A stretch of DNA of 64,000 bases from AP-16 sp963755055 (GTDB lineage Bacteria > Pseudomonadota > Alphaproteobacteria > Rhizobiales > Xanthobacteraceae), in the NCBI GenBank assembly GCA_963755055.1, contig CAVWIS010000055.1:1-64000 (forward strand), written 5' to 3'. Below are positions 32,932 through 39,402 of the stretch, piece after piece. The notes beneath the pieces were generated by a model. That model was given only the letters and a program-made list of their open reading frames with translations, made no database searches and was not told where the DNA came from. A program made the position numbers and the translations under genes. Each line of letters opens with the position of its first letter. Positions within the stretch are counted from its first letter, which is position 1.

Positions 32932-34763
32932 GACATCACCTTGCGCAGCGGCGTGACTTTCAGCGCGTCGAGATGATCGCTGATGGTGCGGACGATGAAG
33001 CGCGCGGTGATCGGCGTCCCGTCATAGTGCAGCACCGGGACGAGACGCACCGGGTCGAGGCCGCATTCGGTGACGATCAGGGTGCGCAGCTGGGCGTCGC
33101 GGTTCTGCTCGACCACGAATACGAAATCGTGGTCGGCGATGAAGTCGACGACGTCCTGGTGGAACGGGAAGGCGCGCACGCGGAGCATGTCGAGGCGCTG
33201 GCCCTGCGCCGCCAGCGTGCCGATCGCCTCGTCCATCGCCGGGCTGGTCGAGCCGTAATAGATCACGCCGTTGCGCGTCGGCTTGTCGGCGTCGCGCCGC
33301 ACCGGCCGCGGCACCATCTGCTTGGCGGTCTCGAACTTGCGCAACAGCCGCTGCATGTTGTCCGCATAGGCCGCGCCGTCCTCGGTGTAGCGCGCATAGC
33401 GGTCGCGCGAGGTGCCGCGGGTGAAGAACGAGCCCTTGGTCGGATGGGTGCCCGGATAGGTGCGGTAGGGGATGCCGTCGCCGTCGACGTCGAGATAGCG
33501 CCCGAAATCTTTTCCCGAATCGAGGTCGGCGGCGGTCATCACCTTGCCGCGGTCGTAGAGCTTCGAATCGTCCCAGGTGAGCGGCCGGCACAGTCGCGTG
33601 TTCATGCCGATGTCGAGGTCGACGAGCACGAAGATCGGGGTCTGCAGCCGGTCGGCGAGGTCGAAGGCCATGGCGCCGAGCTCGAACGCCTCGGTCGGAT
33701 CCTCGGGAAACAGCAGCACGTGCTTGGTGTCGCCGTGCGACGCGTAGGCGCAGATCATGAGATCGCACTGCTGGGTCCGGGTCGGCATGCCGGTCGAGGG
33801 GCCCGCCCGCTGCACGTCGAAGATCACCGAGGGGATTTCCGCGAAATAGGCGAGCCCGAGAAACTCCTGCATCAGCGAGATGCCGGGGCCGGACGTCGCC
33901 GTGAAGGCGCGTGCGCCGTTCCACGCCGCCCCGATCACCATGCCGATCGAGGCGAGCTCGTCCTCGGCCTGGATGATGGCGAAGCGGTTCTTGCCGGTGG
34001 CGGGATCGACGCGATAGCGCGCGCAGTGCCGGCCGAACGCCTCGGCGAGCGACGAGGAGGGCGTGATCGGGTACCAGGCGCACACCGTGGCGCCGCCGTA
34101 GACGGCGCCGAGCGCCGCCGCCGAGTTGCCCTCGAGATAGATGCGGTCCCCCACCGCGTCGGCGCGCTTGACCGTCAGCCCGATCGGGCAGGCGAGATTC
34201 TCCAGCGCGTAGTCGCGGCCGATATAGAGCGCCTTGAGATTCGGCGCGATCAGCTTGTCCTTGCCCTTGAACTCCTCGGCGATCAGTCCTTCGACCTCCT
34301 TGACGTCCATGTCGAGCAGCGCGGTGAGCGCGCCGACATACATGATGTTCTTGAACAGCTGGCGCTGGCGCGGGTCGGAATAGACCTTGTTGCAGATCGC
34401 GGTGAGCGGCATGCCGATCACCGTGAGGTCGTCGCGGAATTTCGTCGCCGGGATCGGCCGCGTCGAATCGTAGAACAGGTAGCCGCCCTGCTCGATCGAG
34501 GCGACGTCCTGCGCCCAGGTCTGCGGGTTCATCGCCACCATCAGGTCGACGCCGCCGCGGGCGCCGAGATGGCCGGCCTCGGTGACGCGGATCTCGTACC
34601 AGGTCGGCAGGCCCTGGATGTTCGAGGGAAAGATGTTGCGCGGCGCCACCGGCACGCCCATGCGCAGCACCGAATGGGCGAACAGCTGGTTGGCGCTCGC
34701 CGAGCCGGACCCGTTGACGTTGGCGAACCGGATGACGAAATCATTCACGCTGTGGATCGGCAT
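32928..34763 (-). CDS. 2-oxoacid:acceptor oxidoreductase, fused gamma-alpha subunit (KorA-like)
   Basis: 611 residues. The N-terminal 190 residues are the gamma domain (FVIRFANVNGSGSASANQLF, EIRVTEAGHLGARGGVDLMV). The rest is the alpha pyrimidine-binding domain, with CAWYPITPSSSLAEAF, IIQAEDELASIGMVIGAAWN, TATSGPGISLMQEFLGLAYF and QRAGPSTGMPTRTQQ. The fused architecture matches KorA of 2-oxoglutarate:ferredoxin oxidoreductases. It overlaps the downstream beta gene by ATGA and the upstream flavoprotein gene by 19 bases, so the three are one translational unit. Confidence 0.9.
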   Translation of the reverse strand: MPIHSVNDFVIRFANVNGSGSASANQLFAHSVLRMGVPVAPRNIFPSNIQGLPTWYEIRVTEAGHLGARGGVDLMVAMNPQTWAQDVASIEQGGYLFYDSTRPIPATKFRDDLTVIGMPLTAICNKVYSDPRQRQLFKNIMYVGALTALLDMDVKEVEGLIAEEFKGKDKLIAPNLKALYIGRDYALENLACPIGLTVKRADAVGDRIYLEGNSAAALGAVYGGATVCAWYPITPSSSLAEAFGRHCARYRVDPATGKNRFAIIQAEDELASIGMVIGAAWNGARAFTATSGPGISLMQEFLGLAYFAEIPSVIFDVQRAGPSTGMPTRTQQCDLMICAYASHGDTKHVLLFPEDPTEAFELGAMAFDLADRLQTPIFVLVDLDIGMNTRLCRPLTWDDSKLYDRGKVMTAADLDSGKDFGRYLDVDGDGIPYRTYPGTHPTKGSFFTRGTSRDRYARYTEDGAAYADNMQRLLRKFETAKQMVPRPVRRDADKPTRNGVIYYGSTSPAMDEAIGTLAAQGQRLDMLRVRAFPFHQDVVDFIADHDFVFVVEQNRDAQLRTLIVTECGLDPVRLVPVLHYDGTPITARFIVRTISDHLDALKVTPLRKVMS

Positions 34764-36550
34764 GCTTCACCCGCGTAGGTCATTTCCAGATAGAACTTCT
34801 GCATGTCCCAGGCCCCGGTCGGGCAACGTTCGGCGCACAGGCCGCAATGCAGACAGACGTCCTCGTCCTTCACCATGACGCGGCCGGTCTTGAGATCGTT
34901 GGCGACGTAGAGATCCTGGGTGAGATTTTTCGCCGGCGCCTGCAACCGCGTGCGCAGATCGGCTTCCTCGCCGTTCTGCGTAAACGTGATGCAGTCCATC
35001 GGGCAGATGTCGACGCAGGCGTCGCACTCGATGCACAGCGAGCCGGTGAACACCGTCTCGACGTCGCAGTTGAGGCAGCGGTGCGCCTCGCCGAGCGCCA
35101 GCTTGGGGTCGTAGCCGAGCTCGACCTCGGTGCGGATGTCGCGCAGCGCCACCACCTTGTCGCGCAGCGGCACCCGGTAGCGGCGGTCCGCCGAGATGTC
35201 GTTGTCGTAGCTCCACTCGTGGATGCCCATCTTCTGGCTGAGCATTTCGACGGCGGGTGCCGGACGGTCGCCGATGTCCTCGCCGCTCAGGAACTTGTCG
35301 ATCGAGACGGCGGCCTCGTGGCCGTGGGCGACCGCCCAGATGATGTTCTTCGGCCCGAACGCCGCATCGCCGCCGAAGAACACGTCGGGCCGCGACGACT
35401 GCATGGTCTTCGGGTCGATCTTCGGCATGTCCCACTTGTCGAACTCGATGCCGATGTCGCGCTCGATCCACGGAAAGGCGTTCTCCTGGCCGACCGCGAC
35501 CAGCACGTCGTCGCAGGGGAAATGCTCGTCGGGCTCGCCGGTCGGCACCAGGTTGCGCCGGCCCTTGGCGTCACGCTCGGCCCTCACCTTCTCGAACACC
35601 ACCCCGGTCAGTTTTCCGTTGTCGTGGGTAAAGCTCTTCGGGACCATGTAGTTGAAGATCGGGATGCCCTCGTGCATGGCGTCCTCCTTCTCCCAGGGAG
35701 ACGCCTTCATCTCCTCGAAGCCGGAGCGCACCACCACCTTGACGTCCTCGCCGCCGAGCCGGCGCGAGGAGCGGCAGCAGTCCATCGCGGTGTTGCCGCC
35801 GCCGAGCACGATGACCCGCTGGCCGATCTTGGTGACGTGGCCGAACGACACGCTGGACAGCCAGTCGATGCCGATATGGATGTTCTTGCCCGCTTCCTTG
35901 CGGCCGGGAACGTCGAGCTCGCGTCCGCGCGGGGCCCCGGAGCCGACGAACACCGCGTCGAAACCTTCAGCGAGCAGCGCCTTCATGCTGTCGATGCGGG
36001 CACCGCCGCGCAGCTCGATGCCGAGGTCGAGCACGTAGCCGACCTCCTCGTCGATCACCGAATCCGGCAGGCGGAATTTGGGAATCTGCGTGCGCATCAT
36101 CCCGCCGGCCTTGGGGTCCTGGTCGAACGCCACCACCTGGTAGCCGAGCGGGGCGAGATCGCGGCCGACGGTGAGCGAGGCTGGTCCGGCGCCGACCAGC
36201 GCGATGCGCTTGCCGTTGCTCCGTCCGGCCGGCTTGGGCAAACGCCCACGGATGTCGTCCTTGAAGTCGGCGGCGACGCGTTTGAGCCGGCAGATCGCCA
36301 CCGGCTCCTGCTCGACGCGCACGCGCCGGCACGCCGGCTCGCAGGGCCGGTCGCAGGTGCGCCCGAGAATCCCCGGAAAGACGTTGGACGTCCAGTTGAT
36401 CATGTAGGCGTCGCTGTAGCGACCCGCCGCGATCAGCCGGATGTATTCGGGAACCGGTGTGTGTGCCGGACAGGCCCACTGGCAATCGACCACTTTGTGG
36501 AAATAGTCCGGCGCCTTGATGTCTGTAGGTTTCATTTCCTCCTCGAACAC
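34745..36550 (-). CDS. GltD-like FAD/NAD(P) oxidoreductase with C-terminal 2x[4Fe-4S] ferredoxin domain (KorC-like)
   Basis: 601 residues. Order of parts: an N-terminal Cys-rich domain (CQWACPAHTPVPEY, CDRPCEPACRR), FAD fold ALVGAGPASLTVGRDLA, NAD(P) fold VIVLGGGNTAMDCCRSSRRLGG, and FAD-binding VFFGGDAAFGP. Two clusters follow at the C-terminus, CIECDACVDICPMDC and CLHCGLCAERCPTGA. The layout is that of glutamate-synthase small-subunit-like proteins that shuttle electrons between ferredoxin and NAD(P). Beside KorAB it should couple 2-oxoacid oxidation to NAD(P) or take ferredoxin electrons. Start is GTG 36550 or ATG 36535; the latter has AGGAGG only two bases away. Confidence 0.87.
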   Translation of the reverse strand: MFEEEMKPTDIKAPDYFHKVVDCQWACPAHTPVPEYIRLIAAGRYSDAYMINWTSNVFPGILGRTCDRPCEPACRRVRVEQEPVAICRLKRVAADFKDDIRGRLPKPAGRSNGKRIALVGAGPASLTVGRDLAPLGYQVVAFDQDPKAGGMMRTQIPKFRLPDSVIDEEVGYVLDLGIELRGGARIDSMKALLAEGFDAVFVGSGAPRGRELDVPGRKEAGKNIHIGIDWLSSVSFGHVTKIGQRVIVLGGGNTAMDCCRSSRRLGGEDVKVVVRSGFEEMKASPWEKEDAMHEGIPIFNYMVPKSFTHDNGKLTGVVFEKVRAERDAKGRRNLVPTGEPDEHFPCDDVLVAVGQENAFPWIERDIGIEFDKWDMPKIDPKTMQSSRPDVFFGGDAAFGPKNIIWAVAHGHEAAVSIDKFLSGEDIGDRPAPAVEMLSQKMGIHEWSYDNDISADRRYRVPLRDKVVALRDIRTEVELGYDPKLALGEAHRCLNCDVETVFTGSLCIECDACVDICPMDCITFTQNGEEADLRTRLQAPAKNLTQDLYVANDLKTGRVMVKDEDVCLHCGLCAERCPTGAWDMQKFYLEMTYAGEACRSTA

Positions 36551-36664
36551 GTATCCCGGAACTCTGTCGGGATCCGCGACGCATCGCAGGCTGGCACGTC
36601 TCCCCCGGCCGTCCCCGCAACCGAATCCGCGGCGGATACTAGTGGGCCATCAGTTGGAAAGCCA

Positions 36665-36700
36665 TGACTAGAATTGCTATAGCGGAATCATACCTAGTCA
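36665..36700. promoter_or_regulatory. Inverted repeat TGACTAG-N22-CTAGTCA in the divergent intergenic region
   Basis: Seven-base perfect arms within the AT-richest part of the 240-bp gap between the leftward oxidoreductase genes and the rightward HAD gene. It could be an operator for the kor-type operon. No regulator gene is adjacent. Confidence 0.3.
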
Positions 36701-36790
36701 CAGTGCCGAGACCGATGCGGGACGGCAACAGGCACAGAAGGCTTTTCTGCAACTTCTGCTAAGCAGGCTTGCTGCAATGCATCACGAACC

Positions 36791-37498
36791 ATGGCCAAGC
36801 CATTGAAACTGGTGATCTTCGACTGCGACGGTACCCTGGTCGACAGCCAGGACATGATTGTTGCCGCAATGCATCAAGCGTACCGGTCGCATGATCTCGA
36901 CGTGCCGGCGCGCGAGACCTTGCTGGGCATCGTCGGCCTGTCGCTCCCGGCCGCCTTCGCCCGCCTCGGCGAGGGCCGGGACGGTTTTCCGGTGGCCGGG
37001 CTGGTCGAGGAATACCGCGCCGCGTTCTTCGCCCTGCGCGCGTCCGAGCAGCACCTCGAGCCGCTCTATCCGGGCGCCCGCGACGCCGTCGAGGCGCTCG
37101 CCGCCCGGCCCGGAATACTGCTCGGCGTTGCCACCGGAAAATCCCAGCGCGGCGTGCGCGCCGTGCTCGGCCGCCACGGCCTGCTCGACCGGTTCTGCAC
37201 CATCAAGACATCCGATGACGCACCCTCGAAGCCCGACCCCGGCATGGTGCTCGCCGCCATGGCGGAGGCCGGCGTCGGCCCGGCCGACACCGTCATGGTG
37301 GGCGACACCGTGTTCGACATCGCCATGGCGGCGGCCGCCGGCTGCGCCGCCGTCGGGGTCACCTGGGGCTATCATGCCGCCGACGCGCTGGCCGGGGCCG
37401 GCGCCCACGCGGTGATCGAGGATTTTGCCGCGCTGGTCCCGGCGCTCGAGGACATGTGGGGCTTGCCCCCCGCGATCGAACCGGGCGAGTCGGCGTAG
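36791..37498 (+). CDS. HAD-IA family phosphatase (phosphoglycolate phosphatase-like)
   Basis: 235-residue haloacid-dehalogenase hydrolase. Motif I FDCDGTLVDSQ with both Asp, motif II VATGKSQRG, motif III Lys in SKPDPGMV and motif IV MVGDTVFDIAMA are complete, with a C1 helical cap (residues 17-85). Substrate not assignable. It sits between rluC and ATP12 in related genomes; here the oxidoreductase genes separate it from rluC. Its TAG stop (37496-37498) is formed by the left end of palindromic repeat A copy 2. Confidence 0.9.
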   Translation: MAKPLKLVIFDCDGTLVDSQDMIVAAMHQAYRSHDLDVPARETLLGIVGLSLPAAFARLGEGRDGFPVAGLVEEYRAAFFALRASEQHLEPLYPGARDAVEALAARPGILLGVATGKSQRGVRAVLGRHGLLDRFCTIKTSDDAPSKPDPGMVLAAMAEAGVGPADTVMVGDTVFDIAMAAAAGCAAVGVTWGYHAADALAGAGAHAVIEDFAALVPALEDMWGLPPAIEPGESA

Positions 37499-37585
37499 GA
37501 TGGGTCGAGCGGTTGCGAGACCCATCGGCGGCGTTTCCGGCCGCACGGGTGTTGATGGGTCTCGCTGCCGCTCGACCCATCCTAC
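37495..37585. repeat. Dispersed palindromic repeat A, copy 2
   Basis: GTAGGATGGGTCGAGCGG ... CCGCTCGACCCATCCTAC with inner arms GCGAGACCCATC / GATGGGTCTCGC. Relative to copy 1, T-to-C changes on one arm are matched on the other, so pairing is conserved. Confidence 0.9.
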
Positions 37586-37598
37586 GAGCTGACGACTG

Positions 37599-38378
37599 AT
37601 GACCGGATTCCGCGAAATCTTCACAGAACTCTTCGCCAACGAGCCGCTCGATCCGGGCGAATCGGCGCGGCGCAGCATGCGCAACCTGCCGAAAAAATTC
37701 TACGCCGCGGCCGGCATCGGTGAGCACGACGGCGCCTTCCGCATCCTGCTCGACGGCCGCCCGGCCCGCACGCCCGCCCGGCATTTCCTTGCCGCGCCCA
37801 CGCCCGCGCTCGGGGAGGCGCTCGCCGCCGAATGGGACGCCCAGGAAAAGCTGATCGACCCGGCCGGCATGCCGCTCACCCGCCTCGCCAACTCGATCAT
37901 CGACGGGGTCGCGACCTCGCCCGGCCCGGTCGCCGCCGAAGTGGCGAAATTCTTGGGGAGCGATTTGTTGTTCTACCGCGCCGAAAACCCCGACCGCCTG
38001 GTGGCGCGCGAAAGCGCCGAATGGGACCCGGTGCTCGCCTGGGCGCGCGAGACCCTCGGCGCCAATTTCATGCTGTCCGCCGGCATCAGGTTCGTGGCGC
38101 AGCCGGAAACCGCGTTGGCGAGGGCCCGCGCCGCCATCCCGCGCGATGCCTGGCGGCTCGGCGCCGTCCACGTCATCACCACGCTGACCGGCTCCGCCCT
38201 GCTGGCGCTCGCCGTGCTGCGGGAGAAGTTGTCTGCTGAGGACGCGTGGCGCGCCGCGCATGTGGACGAGGATTTCAACTTCGACACCTGGGGCCGCGAC
38301 GAGGACGCGCTCGCCCGCCGGGCGGCGCGCTTCGCGGAGATGCAGGCAGCGGCTACGGTGCTGCGGACGGCGGAGTGA
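37599..38378 (+). CDS. ATP12 family F1-ATPase assembly chaperone
   Basis: 259-residue homologue of ATP12, which in mitochondria protects the F1 alpha subunit; alphaproteobacteria carry a version. Blocks KKFYAAAGIGEHDGAFRILL, EWDAQEKLIDPAGMPLTRLA, SDLLFYRAENPDRLVARES and the C-terminal EDFNFDTWGRDEDAL are characteristic. The last 12 codons plus the downstream DNA are duplicated 5.1 kb away (43433 onward), where they flank the accessory island. Confidence 0.92.
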   Translation: MTGFREIFTELFANEPLDPGESARRSMRNLPKKFYAAAGIGEHDGAFRILLDGRPARTPARHFLAAPTPALGEALAAEWDAQEKLIDPAGMPLTRLANSIIDGVATSPGPVAAEVAKFLGSDLLFYRAENPDRLVARESAEWDPVLAWARETLGANFMLSAGIRFVAQPETALARARAAIPRDAWRLGAVHVITTLTGSALLALAVLREKLSAEDAWRAAHVDEDFNFDTWGRDEDALARRAARFAEMQAAATVLRTAE

Positions 38379-38495
38379 GGGGGAGCGCGGCGAGCGCGGC
38401 ACGATCCGGCCACGCGCTCTCATGGCCGCTGGCGCACGGCGGTGACCAAAGAGGTTCCCGCGCGTACGCGTTGGGCCTCGCTGTCACGAGAGAAC

Positions 38496-38540
38496 AAAAA
38501 AAGAGCCCGACCGGAAGCGCTCAGGCCTCGGTTCGGGCTC
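38496..38540 (-). terminator. Leftward intrinsic terminator (left repeat copy)
   Basis: On the minus strand the stem GAGCCCGA.. / TCGGGCTC (arms 38533-38540 and 38503-38510, extending inward through AACCGAGGCC) is followed by seven U residues (38502-38496). No protein gene reads leftward into it, which suggests a small RNA whose 3' end this is. Confidence 0.6.
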
Positions 38541-38624
38541 CAATGTCGCAAGCCCGGCCGGAAGCATCCAAGCCTCGGTTCAGGCTCGCTATCGGGGGCT
38601 TGCCCTGACCGTAGGTAAGCCCGG

Positions 38625-38640
38625 TTAACAAGTGGTTAAC
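38625..38640. promoter_or_regulatory. CtrA-type box TTAA-N7-TTAAC (left copy)
   Basis: TTAACAAGTGGTTAAC fits the full alphaproteobacterial CtrA consensus exactly. It lies 85 bp to the right of the leftward terminator hairpin and 4 bp before a dead 17-codon reading frame. Confidence 0.6.
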
Positions 38641-39402
38641 ATCATGACCTCCTCAATCAGGACCGAGGCCGGTGCGTCCGATCCGTTTGTGTTGTGAGGC
38701 TCTGCTCGGCCGTACGCCAGAGCACTCCGCGCATACCGGGCTCCGACGCCTGGCGGTGACCGAGCAAACATCGGCTCGACGGCAAAGGTGCCGGGGTGAC
38801 CTTCGAGCTGTTCGGCTTCGCCGAACGCGTGGCCAAGGGACAAGCTCGCCACCGCGGCGATCAGGACAGGGCCTCGGCTTGGTGGCTCGACCATAACCCG
38901 TCTTGACGTAACACGTTAAATAGTTGTCGGAGACAAGAATCGGAAACCCCGGGGAACCGGGCAGAAGCCAGAGGTACAGCGGTGGGGAAAAGGAGAGGCG
39001 CGGCGGTCGAACACCGTCAGGTTCAGAAACCGTACTGCCTCAACAAGTTATTCCAAGCGCCCATAGCGGTTGGACGTCCGCTGCGCGGTGCAGAATAGTC
39101 CTGGTCGCAGATGTTCGCCCGACTGGATCAAGATTCAAGAACCTGGCCGCCCCGGCTGCGACGCTACTAATGGAATGGATTATTGGCGTGCACCGGCTCG
39201 TGGGTATCTTCGACGTGTGGAGAGGGCAACAGATGCGCCAGTTATATGGGACAGCGAGAACAATGCTCGGCGGTGTCATGAAGTCACTGACGGACGGAGG
39301 GTCCATCACGATCACCGGGCTGACCGGCAAGCAATTCTACGCGCTGGTGATAGATCTTCACTCGGCTTGTTTGCGGTGAACCGGTCTTTTAGTACTGTTG
39401 TG

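Larger units (their letters stand above)
38340..38923. repeat. Island-flanking direct repeat, left copy (includes the ATP12 3' end)
   Basis: From ATGCAGGC(A/G)GCGG at the end of the ATP12 gene to the ACGTTAAATAG segment. It matches 43433-43882 in order: ATP12 tail, GTGGCACGATCCGGCCACGCG-type segment, hairpin pair, CtrA-type box, GCTGTT-GGCTTCGCCG segment and CATAACCCGTCTTGACGT segment. Differences are point changes, a short insertion (about 17 bp) in the right copy and about 150 bp extra in the left copy after the CtrA box. Confidence 0.85.
38379..39402. other. Intergenic region: repeat copy, remnants, no confident gene
   Basis: Holds the leftward terminator hairpin (38496-38540), a second related hairpin unit (38552-38590) and the CtrA-type box (38625-38640). 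It also holds a short stretch starting ATGACCTCCTCAATC at 38644 that stops after 17 codons. From 38924 to 39379 an open frame exists (TTG start; ends ITGLTGKQFYALVIDLHSACLR), but it has no recognisable domain, so it is left as a possible remnant rather than a gene. Confidence 0.5.

Noticed and set aside
38503..38590. Two 46-bp hairpin units resembling a short CRISPR-like array
   Set aside because: Only two units, no constant-length unique spacers, no cas genes; the units are hairpins next to a U-tract.
38644..38697. Flagellin-like N-terminus MTSSIRTEAG after the left CtrA box
   Set aside because: Stops after 17 codons, has no Shine-Dalgarno and begins only 4 bp from the box; similarity to flagellin starts is too short to support a call.
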